From the NCBI RefSeq assembly GCF_050337105.1, contig NZ_JAKJSQ010000010.1, positions 15,672 to 79,671 on the forward strand: DNA of 64,000 nucleotides, given 5' to 3'. A program made the position numbers and the translations under genes. The notes below the pieces were generated by a model that saw only the letters and a list, made by a program, of their open reading frames with translations, searched no databases and was not told the DNA's origin. Shown in pieces: positions 1 to 7,656 of this stretch; positions within the stretch are counted from its first letter, which is position 1, and the number at the start of each line of letters is the position of its first letter. The DNA is from Aliivibrio_A kagoshimensis. GTDB lineage: Bacteria; Pseudomonadota; Gammaproteobacteria; Enterobacterales; Vibrionaceae.

Positions 1-1
1 G

Positions 2-745
2 TTTGGCGGGCAACGTCTGCTTAATGGCAGCTACGGCTCTCGAGCATTTCAAATCGGTGCCAATGCCGGTGAAGCGGTATTATTAAAGCTAAATAGTATG
101 CGAAGTGATACCTCGACTATGGGTGGGTATCATTATGTCGCTTCGGCGCGCTTGGACAATCGCTGGCAAGTTCCGGATAAGGAACAAACGCTCTCCATGT
201 CATTTGTTGACCAATATGGTGCTAATCAACAGATTGAGATCAATGCTAAAGCGGGGGATAACATAGAAGAGCTCGCGACTTACATTAATGGCCAGACTGA
301 CCAAGTTAGTGCATCGGTGACCGAGCATGGCCAACTGCAAATCTTTGCCTCTGCCAAGTCGGTGTCGAGTGCGATCACTTTTGAGGGGAGCCTTGCTTCT
401 GGTTTGGCAATGAATGGCCCAGTATTTGATACGGTCTCCGATCTCGACTTAACCACCGCAGGGGGGTCGCAAAGAGCCATTGCGGTACTTGATACTGCAT
501 TAGGCTTCGTGGATGAGAAAAGAGCACAGTTAGGTGCTTTCCAGAATCGATTAGGCCATGCCGTGAACAATTTAGATAATATTCACGAAAATGTTGCGGC
601 TTCAAACAGTCGAATTGCTGATACTGACTTTGCCAAAGAGAGTGTCAAGTTGGTAAAAGCACAGATTTTACAACAGGTCAGTTCCTCCATTCTTGCTCAA
701 GCTAAACAGTCTCCACAAATGGCATTGAAACTGTTAGGGATGTAG
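2..745 (+). CDS. Flagellin, 3' portion (cut by window edge)
   Basis: This is the C-terminal two thirds of a polar flagellin, the secreted filament subunit. The frame is open from base 2 to the stop at 745. The in-frame ATG at 98 is internal and is not the start. The C-terminal D0/D1 helices are clear: residues around 'LGAFQNRL', 'NLDNI' and 'SRIADTDFAKE' match the downstream flagellin almost residue for residue, and the protein ends in LLGM. The central D2/D3 part is divergent, which suggests paralogues from an old duplication. The N-terminal D0 domain lies outside the window. I see no convincing terminator before the next gene. Confidence 0.95.
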   Translation, partial: FGGQRLLNGSYGSRAFQIGANAGEAVLLKLNSMRSDTSTMGGYHYVASARLDNRWQVPDKEQTLSMSFVDQYGANQQIEINAKAGDNIEELATYINGQTDQVSASVTEHGQLQIFASAKSVSSAITFEGSLASGLAMNGPVFDTVSDLDLTTAGGSQRAIAVLDTALGFVDEKRAQLGAFQNRLGHAVNNLDNIHENVAASNSRIADTDFAKESVKLVKAQILQQVSSSILAQAKQSPQMALKLLGM

Positions 746-828
746 TCCATTCACGCAGAATATATATTTGCCAATATTCCTTAAGTTAGAATTTCCTTCT
801 ATATTTACTCTACAATGTTAAAAAGACG

Positions 829-855
829 TAAAGATTTAAGCGTAATCGTCGTTAT
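829..855 (+). promoter_or_regulatory. Sigma-28 (FliA) promoter of downstream flagellin
   Basis: TAAA at 829-832 is followed by exactly 15 bases and then GTCGTTAT at 848-855. This fits the FliA consensus TAAA-N15-GCCGATAA, with 5 of 8 matches in the -10 box. Transcription would start near 862 and give a leader of about 70 bases. I found no sigma-54 element here, so this flagellin is probably a late, FliA-dependent gene. Confidence 0.7.
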
Positions 856-881
856 AGATAGAACCAGAGATGGAATTAACC

Positions 882-905
882 GTTTCCTGGTATGAGACAG
901 GAAAC
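882..905 (+). promoter_or_regulatory. Stem-loop in flagellin leader
   Basis: Perfect 8-base inverted repeat: GTTTCCTG at 882-889 and CAGGAAAC at 898-905, with an 8-base loop. It lies in the predicted leader, 15 bases before the GGAG ribosome binding site at 921. There is no T run, so it is not a terminator. A role in mRNA stability or CsrA-type control (GGA in the 3' arm and at the SD) is inference. Confidence 0.5.
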
Positions 906-932
906 AGTAAGAAACCTAGTGGAGTATAAATA

Positions 933-2066
933 ATGGCTATTAATGTAAACACTAACGTGTCGGCAATGACAGCACAGCGTTACTTAAACCAAGCATCTGA
1001 TGGCGTGGGTAAGTCAATGGAACGTTTGTCTTCAGGTTATAAAATTAACGGTGCTAAGGATGATGCGGCTGGACTACAAATTTCCAACCGTTTAAGTTCC
1101 CAGGCTCGTGGCCTTGACGTTGCTGTTCGAAATGCCAATGACGGCATCTCCATTGCGCAGACGGCGGAAGGGGCGATGACTGAGTCGACAAGTATCTTAC
1201 AACGTATGCGTGATCTTTCACTACAATCTGCAAACGGATCCAACTCCGACTCAGATCGTGTGGCTATCCAAGAGGAAGTCTCGGCACTTAACGATGAATT
1301 AAATCGTATTGCTGAAACCACTTCTTTTGGTGGTAATCGTCTACTAAATGGTACGTTCGGCACAAAATCGTTTCAGATTGGTTCTGATTCGGGTGAAGCG
1401 GTTATGTTATCGATGGGTAACCTTCGTTCAGATAATGCTTCGATGGGCGGGATGACTTACACCGCTGAAAACGGAAAAGACAAAGACTGGGCGATCAATG
1501 CTGAAAACGCAAATCTTACGATAGCGTTTGTAGATAAAGATGGAACCGAACAAGAGCTTACAATCAATGCAAAACAGGGTGATGATATTGAGCAGGTTGC
1601 GACCTACATCAATGGTCAAACTCGGTTAATCAACGCTTCTGTATCAGAGAAAGGAGAGCTGCAAATTGTCTCTTCGAACGCTGATATAAAAGGAGATATT
1701 GCATTTGGTGGTTCATTAAATAGCGAATTAGGCTTGGGTCAAAGCAAGGCTGAAACGGTACAAGATATTAATGTATCCACAGTAGGTGGTTCACAAAAAG
1801 CAGTGGCATTATTAGACTCTGCTTTACAGTTTGTTGATAGTAATCGTGCACAATTAGGTGCATTCCAAAATCGTTTTAGTCATGCAATCTCTAACTTAGA
1901 CAATGTAAGTGAGAATGTATCGGCGTCGAACAGTCGTATTAAAGATACGGATTTTGCGAAAGAGACAACATCAATGACAAAGTCTCAAATTTTGCAGCAG
2001 GCGAGTTCTTCTATTCTTGCTCAAGCAAAACAGACTCCCAATGCAGCACTTGGTCTGCTTGGATAA
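933..2066 (+). CDS. Polar flagellin
   Basis: Complete flagellin of 377 residues, the building block of the polar filament, exported by the flagellar type III system. The conserved N-terminal D0/D1 region (residues 1 to about 140, with 'INGAKDDAAGLQISNRL') and C-terminal D1/D0 region (about 285-377, ending in LLG) flank a short variable centre. SD GGAG at 921-924 sits 8 bases before the ATG. The gene has its own sigma-28 promoter and terminator, so it is monocistronic. In other vibrios the flagellin next to fliD is named flaA, flaB or similar depending on species, so I give no symbol. Confidence 0.97.
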   Translation: MAINVNTNVSAMTAQRYLNQASDGVGKSMERLSSGYKINGAKDDAAGLQISNRLSSQARGLDVAVRNANDGISIAQTAEGAMTESTSILQRMRDLSLQSANGSNSDSDRVAIQEEVSALNDELNRIAETTSFGGNRLLNGTFGTKSFQIGSDSGEAVMLSMGNLRSDNASMGGMTYTAENGKDKDWAINAENANLTIAFVDKDGTEQELTINAKQGDDIEQVATYINGQTRLINASVSEKGELQIVSSNADIKGDIAFGGSLNSELGLGQSKAETVQDINVSTVGGSQKAVALLDSALQFVDSNRAQLGAFQNRFSHAISNLDNVSENVSASNSRIKDTDFAKETTSMTKSQILQQASSSILAQAKQTPNAALGLLG

Positions 2067-2087
2067 GTCATGAGATAATAAGCTATA

Positions 2088-2121
2088 GAAAATACCGGAT
2101 TGAGTTCCGGGTTTTCTTTTT
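2088..2121 (+). terminator. Rho-independent terminator of flagellin
   Basis: Stem CCGGA/TCCGG flanked by A-rich and T-rich arms, followed by TTTTCTTTTT. It lies 22 bases after the flagellin stop codon. Confidence 0.8.
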
Positions 2122-2171
2122 CATTCCCTCCTCATCGTTAAATCTATTCTTTTCCTCAATTATCTAAAAAC

Positions 2172-2187
2172 TGGTTCGATATTTGCT
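2172..2187 (+). promoter_or_regulatory. Sigma-54 promoter of fliD operon
   Basis: TGGTTCGATATTTGCT matches the sigma-54 consensus TGGCACGrNNNTTGCW at most positions. GG (-24) and GC (-12) are 10 bases apart. The predicted start is near 2198, leaving a leader of about 150 bases before fliD. FlrA or FlrC would be the expected activator; that is inference from Vibrio biology. Confidence 0.75.
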
Positions 2188-2345
2188 TTATATCTATTGG
2201 GGACATTTCATTTCAATAGTTTTGGCTTTAATTTATTGATTTTAATATTGTTTCTATGTGTATTTTGTTAAGCGGCAAATTATTACCGCATAATGATATC
2301 GATTATGAGCTCGTTTCGTTTTGAAATAGTAGATAAGGAATCTTA

Positions 2346-4022
2346 ATGAGCGTGAACCCTATGGGGCCATCAGGTGGATTAGATGTCAATTTAATCACCC
2401 AAAAAGTAGTTGATGCGGAGCGTATACCTCGTCAGAACCGCATTGATAACGATCGAACTGATATTCAAACCAATATCAGTGCGTATGGCCGTCTTAGAGA
2501 GTCACTCGATAGCATCAAATCATTAATGAACAACTTTCGACAAGAGAAAGCCTTTGCGCTTCGAAATGCAGAATCAAGCAATGATGAAGTGATGTCTGCT
2601 ACGGCGTCAACTGAAGCACTAGCAGGAAAGTACAGTGTCAACGTGCTGCAATTGGCACAAGCGCAAAAATTGGCTTCATCAGCCATGCCTGAGGATACTA
2701 AGTTTGGTCCAGGTGAGATGACGCTGCACCTAGGTGATAAAGAGTTTACGGTTAACATTAAGAGTGAACACGCTACTCTGGTTGATGTGGTTAAAACAAT
2801 CAATTCAGGCCAACCCAACCCAGGCATTAGAGCTTCCATCATTAAAGATAATGCCGGATCGAGATTGATATTGGGTTCAGATCGATCTGGCGTAGAGAAT
2901 CAGATCAAAATAGATGTATCGGCGATGCCGGGTAATGCCTTGCATAATTTTGGCTATACTTCCTATGTGGATCATGCATTAGGTAGTGTTGATGACATCG
3001 CTGAAAGTGCTTACGATTATATGACTGAAGAGCCTGAAACCAAAACGGCTGAAGAGTTAGAGAGAGAGCGAAGAAAAGACCCTGATGACCCAACCAGCTC
3101 GATTCCAGGTTGGAGTGAGGAGACGTCAGGAACGCTGACTAGTGCACTGCCTGATGAAAGTACTACGGCGGATATAAGCACGGCGGCAGTGGATATGATT
3201 CCGGGATTAATTGGTACCGTCGCCGGCATCAGTATGCCAGCGGCCCTTGCGGTGACTGCAGCGCAAGCGGGTTATAATAAATCGGTTGGAATGAGTGAAT
3301 TGCAATCTGCAACAGATGCGAAGGTGATTGTGGATGGTATTGCAGAGATCAGCAGTGAAACCAACGTAATTTATGATGTCATACAAGGTGTGGATTTAAC
3401 GTTAAAGTCGACGTCAAAAAAGTCTGATAAGCCATTAGAACTTGATATTCAATATGATAAACAGAGTGTTAAGGCATCAATAGAGCAGTTTGTAGAATCT
3501 TATAATCAGTTCTTTCAAGTATCAAAAGTACTGGGTGGCGTCGATCCTGAAACAGGGCGTGCGGGTCCTTTATCAGGGGAGAGTGTGGTGCGTTCTTCAC
3601 AGTCTCGAATGAAATCAGTCCTGTCGACTGAGATTGAAGCCGCACCAGAGTCGATGAAGAGCTTGACAGAGTTGGGTATTTCGACCACCAGACAAGGTAA
3701 CTTAGAGATAAACTACAATATTTTGGATGAACAGTTAGAGAAAAACTTTGCTAATTTGCATTCATTTTTTGGTGGACAAAATGGTTTTGCTAAAAAAGTG
3801 GAAGATGCCATTCAAGATTTTACTAATGTCAGTGGGCCAATACGTACCCGAGAGACTTCATTAAAGGATCAAAATTACCGATTAAATGATACTCAAGTCA
3901 CATTAGATCGACGCATGGAAAGTCTTGAAAAAAGAACCTTAGCGAAGTTTTCAAACATGCAAGAAGCGACAGGGAAAATGAAGACTCAGTTAGCGGGAAT
4001 GATGAATGCATTACCAGGTTAA
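2346..4022 (+). CDS. fliD: Flagellar filament cap protein FliD (HAP2)
   Basis: FliD (558 residues) forms the cap on the filament tip and folds arriving flagellin. The N-terminal FliD_N region (about 10-110, 'LAQAQKLASS') and the C-terminal FliD_C region (about 320-545) are clear. Residues about 216-315 form an unusual insert: first acidic and charged ('EELERERRK'), then a Gly/Ala-rich hydrophobic stretch near 283-311. From memory, Vibrio FliD proteins are often longer in this middle part, so it appears to be a variable region. AAGGA at 2336 supports the ATG. The gene heads a fliD, fliT-like, fliS unit read from the sigma-54 promoter at 2172. No flaG gene precedes it. Confidence 0.96.
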   Translation: MSVNPMGPSGGLDVNLITQKVVDAERIPRQNRIDNDRTDIQTNISAYGRLRESLDSIKSLMNNFRQEKAFALRNAESSNDEVMSATASTEALAGKYSVNVLQLAQAQKLASSAMPEDTKFGPGEMTLHLGDKEFTVNIKSEHATLVDVVKTINSGQPNPGIRASIIKDNAGSRLILGSDRSGVENQIKIDVSAMPGNALHNFGYTSYVDHALGSVDDIAESAYDYMTEEPETKTAEELERERRKDPDDPTSSIPGWSEETSGTLTSALPDESTTADISTAAVDMIPGLIGTVAGISMPAALAVTAAQAGYNKSVGMSELQSATDAKVIVDGIAEISSETNVIYDVIQGVDLTLKSTSKKSDKPLELDIQYDKQSVKASIEQFVESYNQFFQVSKVLGGVDPETGRAGPLSGESVVRSSQSRMKSVLSTEIEAAPESMKSLTELGISTTRQGNLEINYNILDEQLEKNFANLHSFFGGQNGFAKKVEDAIQDFTNVSGPIRTRETSLKDQNYRLNDTQVTLDRRMESLEKRTLAKFSNMQEATGKMKTQLAGMMNALPG

Positions 4023-4061
4023 GATGACTATTCAGGCAATCAATGGTGGTAAAGGGGTGTA

Positions 4062-4352
4062 ATGAGTAACTTAATGAACCAATTAGCTGAGTTAGATCAT
4101 ACTTTATTGTTTGAGCTTAACAGTAGTGAAGCTGATGTTGATAAGATAGTTCGATTGGTTGATTGTCGTGAACAGTTATTAACTGAAGTATCGAACGGTA
4201 CAAACGTTGATAGTAAAACGTGGAGTTGTGCGGTGGAAAGGACTCAGCAAGTGCTTACTCTTATGGGTAACGAAACCAGTTCGTTGGCGACGCAAATGCA
4301 AAAGCTCCGACATAGCAAGAAATCTGTTCAGATGTATAATAAGTTTTTATAA
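4062..4352 (+). CDS. flaI: FliT-like flagellar protein (FlaI)
   Basis: Small, mostly helical, acidic protein of 96 residues. Between fliD and fliS, Vibrio genomes carry flaI, a weak homologue of FliT, the export chaperone for FliD. The size, the helical Leu/Gln-rich sequence and the position all fit. I see no catalytic motif. SD-like AAGGGG occurs at about 4051. The gene lies 39 bases after fliD and 14 before fliS, so co-transcription is likely. The chaperone role is inferred from position and family, not from a strong motif. Confidence 0.85.
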   Translation: MSNLMNQLAELDHTLLFELNSSEADVDKIVRLVDCREQLLTEVSNGTNVDSKTWSCAVERTQQVLTLMGNETSSLATQMQKLRHSKKSVQMYNKFL

Positions 4353-4366
4353 AAGAAGGAAAACCA

Positions 4367-4777
4367 ATGAGAGGTTCTCTACAGGCTTACAAAAAAGTAT
4401 CCATTGATAGCCAATTGGGCTCTGCGTCACCTCATAAGGTCATTCAGATGTTGATGGCCGGTGCAATTGAACGCCTTATTCAAGGAAAACTGTCAATGCA
4501 ACAAGGCAACCTAGCAGTAAAAGGTGAGCGTCTTGGTAAAGCATTAGACATAGTGATCAGTTTACGAACTTGTCTCTCTATGGATGATGGCGGAGAAATT
4601 GCGGAGAATTTGGATGCATTGTATGAATTTATGATCGCTCAAATTACTAAAGCGAATCAGTACAATGAAGCTGAACCAATTGATGACGTTGTTGAAATGC
4701 TGCGTGAAATCAAATCTGCATGGGATCAAATCCCCACAGAGTTTCATAATCTAACTGCTGAAAAAATAGGCAAATAG
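4367..4777 (+). CDS. fliS: Flagellin export chaperone FliS
   Basis: FliS (136 residues) binds the C-terminus of flagellin in the cytoplasm and prevents premature polymerisation. The helical bundle fold is suggested by 'SPHKVIQMLMAGAIERL' near the N-terminus and 'LRTCLSMDDGGEIAENL' in the middle, both family hallmarks. SD AAGGAA sits just before the ATG. It is the last gene of the fliD-fliT-fliS unit. The next gene, flrA, has its own promoter in the 170-base gap. Confidence 0.96.
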   Translation: MRGSLQAYKKVSIDSQLGSASPHKVIQMLMAGAIERLIQGKLSMQQGNLAVKGERLGKALDIVISLRTCLSMDDGGEIAENLDALYEFMIAQITKANQYNEAEPIDDVVEMLREIKSAWDQIPTEFHNLTAEKIGK

Positions 4778-4837
4778 ATTGATTTTATATGACACTACTT
4801 TGAAATTGAGAAATTTTCTCTCCTTCAACGTGTTATA

Positions 4838-4866
4838 TTGCCTTATCTAACGCTATTATTTACAAT
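4838..4866 (+). promoter_or_regulatory. Candidate sigma-70 promoter of flrA
   Basis: TTGCCT at 4838-4843, a 17-base spacer, and TACAAT at 4861-4866 (4/6 and 5/6 matches). A housekeeping promoter is expected for flrA because it heads the flagellar cascade. A 13-base palindrome (GAGAAA-T-TTTCTC, 4808-4820) lies just upstream and could be an operator. Confidence 0.5.
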
Positions 4867-4947
4867 TAAAATAATAATGGATCTTGAATTACTGCTGTTC
4901 ACACACTGAGCCTCAGACATTCTTAAGTAGGCACGAATAATTCTTAT

Positions 4948-6429
4948 ATGCATGGTTTAGCCAAAATACTCGTAATAGAAGACGATAATCAAAATCGACA
5001 TGATTTAGGTGTTATTCTTGAATTTATTGGAGAGCAGTGTCAGCGTATCTCCTCTCAGGAGTTAGAGAGCGTTGACTGGGATGCTCCTTGGACAGCGTGT
5101 CTGCTCGGACAGATAGGCGACGTATTAACCGTCGTTTCAAAGCTGACCTCATCTAACCATATTCCTGTTATTACGCTAGAAAACTATCGAGAAGTCCTTG
5201 AAAATACGCCCAGCTTTGTTGGGGAGTTAACTCGACCGATTAACTATTCACAGATCAGCGAAGCTCTTCGTCATTGTCAGGACTTTTTAGGACGAAGAGG
5301 TTATAAACACCCAAGTCTATCCCGTCAAAATATGCTGTTTCGTAGCATGGTTGGCCGCAGTGACTGCATCAGTGAAGTTCGTCATCTTATGGAACAAGTC
5401 GCTGGAACCGATGCCACCGTTCTCATTTTAGGTGAGTCGGGAACAGGCAAAGAGGTGGTTGCCCGTAATATTCATTATCACTCAGCACGCCGAGATGGAC
5501 CTTTTGTCCCCGTAAATTGCGGTGCTATTCCTCCAGATTTATTAGAAAGTGAGCTGTTTGGTCACGAGAAAGGCGCGTTTACTGGTGCGATTACCGCCCG
5601 TAAGGGTCGCTTTGAGTTGGCAGAGTCAGGCACACTTTTTCTTGACGAAATCGGTGATATGCCGATGTCTATGCAAGTTAAATTATTAAGAGTCCTGCAA
5701 GAACGTAGCTTTGAACGTGTTGGTGGCAGTAAAAGTATTAAAACTAACGTTCGCATTGTTGCTGCTACTCATAGAGATCTTGAAGGTATGATTTCTGCGA
5801 GTGATTTCCGTGAAGATCTCTACTATCGATTGAATGTATTTCCTATCGAAATGCCCGCATTAAGAGACCGGAAATTTGATATTCCTCTTTTACTGCAGGA
5901 GCTATTAACTCGAATGGAGGCAGAAGGGGGCAATCGAATTCGATTAACGCCTCGTGCCGTTAATTCCTTAATGGAACATGATTGGCCAGGAAACGTGAGA
6001 GAGCTGGCGAACTTGGTTGAACGATTATTGATTCTATTCCCTGGTGAACTGGTTGATGTGAACCATCTGCCGACTAAGTATCGTTATAGTGATATCCCAG
6101 AGTTTCAGCCTGAGTTCGAATCAGATGCTTCCTCAATCGAGGAGCAAGAGCGAGCAGCTCTTGCTGATATGTTGGCTAACTTCGAAAGTGAGAGTGATAT
6201 CGCAACTGCGGTTACCCCACTACCGACGCTGAGTCCCTCTTCAGATCTGCCTATTGATGGGGTCAACTTAAAAGAGATGCTGGCGGATGTTGAAGTAAAC
6301 ATGATCTGCCAGGCATTAGAAGCTCAACATGGGGTTGTCGCACGAGCTGCCGATATGCTTGGAATGCGTCGTACTACCTTGGTTGAAAAAATGCGTAAAT
6401 ACAATCTGAATAAAGACGATCTGAAGTAA
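4948..6429 (+). CDS. flrA: Flagellar master regulator FlrA (sigma-54 activator)
   Basis: FlrA (FleQ family, 493 residues) is the enhancer-binding protein at the top of the Vibrio flagellar cascade. With sigma-54 it switches on flrBC and other early genes. Domains: an N-terminal FleQ receiver-like region (about 1-120) that lacks the usual phospho-acceptor Asp, an AAA+ domain with Walker A GESGTGKE (162-169) and the sigma-54 contact loop GAFTGA (209-214), and a C-terminal Fis-type helix-turn-helix (about 460-487). FleQ-type proteins bind cyclic di-GMP, which usually restrains them. The SD is weak. The terminator at 6494-6530 follows the gene and overlaps the next promoter. Confidence 0.97.
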   Translation: MHGLAKILVIEDDNQNRHDLGVILEFIGEQCQRISSQELESVDWDAPWTACLLGQIGDVLTVVSKLTSSNHIPVITLENYREVLENTPSFVGELTRPINYSQISEALRHCQDFLGRRGYKHPSLSRQNMLFRSMVGRSDCISEVRHLMEQVAGTDATVLILGESGTGKEVVARNIHYHSARRDGPFVPVNCGAIPPDLLESELFGHEKGAFTGAITARKGRFELAESGTLFLDEIGDMPMSMQVKLLRVLQERSFERVGGSKSIKTNVRIVAATHRDLEGMISASDFREDLYYRLNVFPIEMPALRDRKFDIPLLLQELLTRMEAEGGNRIRLTPRAVNSLMEHDWPGNVRELANLVERLLILFPGELVDVNHLPTKYRYSDIPEFQPEFESDASSIEEQERAALADMLANFESESDIATAVTPLPTLSPSSDLPIDGVNLKEMLADVEVNMICQALEAQHGVVARAADMLGMRRTTLVEKMRKYNLNKDDLK

Positions 6430-6493
6430 GTGACAGTAAATTGACGTAATTTAAATGAGCCACTTCGCCGTAAATATATGATATAAAACAATA

Positions 6494-6530
6494 AAAAGAC
6501 TGGCATGTATTGTGCATTCCAGTCTTTTGT
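6494..6530 (+). terminator. flrA terminator overlapping flrBC promoter
   Basis: A perfect 10-base inverted repeat, AAAAGACTGG (6494-6503) and CCAGTCTTTT (6519-6528), has a 15-base loop and ends in a T-rich arm. It lies 64 bases after the flrA stop. The -24 GG of the flrBC sigma-54 promoter is inside the left arm and the -12 GC is in the loop. Confidence 0.65.
6501..6516 (+). promoter_or_regulatory. Sigma-54 promoter of flrBC
   Basis: TGGCATGTATTGTGCA is a strong sigma-54 match with GG and GC 10 bases apart. The predicted start is near 6526. This rules out the longer flrB frame beginning at 6505 and sets the flrB start at 6553. FlrA is the expected activator, as known for flrBC in V. cholerae. 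Confidence 0.85.
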
Positions 6531-6552
6531 CTTTATATGGTGGAAATTTGGC

Positions 6553-7656
6553 ATGACAGAAGTGAACGAAGTCGAACCGACTCTTAAGCAACCCCGCTCT
6601 AGTGAACCTAACTCACCCTTAGGCACTCTAGAAGAGCAAGTGACTCGTTACAAGCAAGTATTAGATGTGATGCCTGCTGGTGTTATTCTGTTAGACACCC
6701 AAGGTGCTATTTGTGAAGTGAACCCTGAAGCTTCCAAGCTCCTTGGCGAACCACTACTTGGTGAAAAGTGGTTCTCAGTCATACAGAGAGCCTTTGATCC
6801 TAAGGAAGATGATGGGCATGAAATATCACTGCGTAATGGACGTAAAGTTCGTTTAGCTATTTCCGCTTCAGACATGGGCCAGTTGATCCTTATCACTGAT
6901 CTTACCGAAACCCGGTTGCTACAGTCGCGAATGAGTGACATGCAGCGCTTATCTTCACTAGGTAAAATGGTCGCCTCACTTGCCCACCAAGTCAGAACCC
7001 CGTTATCCAGTGCCATGTTATATGCCTCAAATTTAGGCGCACCCAACCTACCTGCTCCAACCCGTATTCGCTTTCAAACCAAACTGGTCGATCGATTGCA
7101 CGATCTTGAGAAACAGGTTAATGACATGCTGCTGTTTGCTAAGGGAGGAGATAATAAAGTCGTAGACCATTTCTCCATTGCGGATCTGGTTGATGAGTTT
7201 ACTCCAATGGTTGAAGCTGTGATCACCAATAATCAGGTGGATTATGCGGTTGAAGTGGAAGACGAATCAGCCATGGTTATGGGTAACTCAAACGCTATTG
7301 CGAGTGCAATTAGCAACTTAGTAATGAACGCCATTCAAGTTTCTGGAAAAGAGTGTCAAATTGATGTCTATTTCAGAGCGGTTAACAATGAACTCCGTAT
7401 TTCGGTACAAGACAATGGACCAGGGATACCGTTATCGCTACAAGATAAAATAATGGAACCATTTTTCACGACTCGCTCACAAGGAACCGGGCTAGGTTTA
7501 GCAGTAGTACAGATGGTATGCCGTGCACATAAAGGCAGTTTAAATCTTCATTCAGTACCCGACGATGGTGCTTGCTTTACCGCTGTTATCCCCCTTTCAA
7601 ATAAATCAAACACCGCTTCTGAGGCAGAAACGTTGAATTCTGGAGAAATATCATGA
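6553..7656 (+). CDS. flrB: Flagellar sensor kinase FlrB
   Basis: FlrB (367 residues from this start) is a cytoplasmic histidine kinase that phosphorylates FlrC to turn on middle flagellar genes. It has a PAS domain (about 35-130, 'VMPAGVILLDTQG'), a HisKA dimerisation helix with phospho-acceptor His145 in 'LAHQVRTPLSSA', and a HATPase_c domain with 'DNGPGIP' and 'GTGLGLAVVQ'. No membrane segment is visible. The ATG at 6553 is chosen because GGTGGA lies about 8 bases upstream and the upstream in-frame ATG falls inside the promoter. The stop overlaps the flrC start (ATGA). Confidence 0.96.
   Translation: MTEVNEVEPTLKQPRSSEPNSPLGTLEEQVTRYKQVLDVMPAGVILLDTQGAICEVNPEASKLLGEPLLGEKWFSVIQRAFDPKEDDGHEISLRNGRKVRLAISASDMGQLILITDLTETRLLQSRMSDMQRLSSLGKMVASLAHQVRTPLSSAMLYASNLGAPNLPAPTRIRFQTKLVDRLHDLEKQVNDMLLFAKGGDNKVVDHFSIADLVDEFTPMVEAVITNNQVDYAVEVEDESAMVMGNSNAIASAISNLVMNAIQVSGKECQIDVYFRAVNNELRISVQDNGPGIPLSLQDKIMEPFFTTRSQGTGLGLAVVQMVCRAHKGSLNLHSVPDDGACFTAVIPLSNKSNTASEAETLNSGEIS

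Noticed and set aside
746..932. Sigma-54 promoter for the 933 flagellin
   Set aside because: No GG/GC pair with 10-base spacing and recognisable flanks; the sigma-28 match at 829-855 is better.
4808..4820. GAGAAA-T-TTTCTC palindrome after fliS as a terminator
   Set aside because: AT-rich short stem without a T run; at most an operator near the flrA promoter.
6505..6552. N-terminal extension of flrB
   Set aside because: Its ATG is inside the sigma-54 promoter and upstream of the predicted transcription start.
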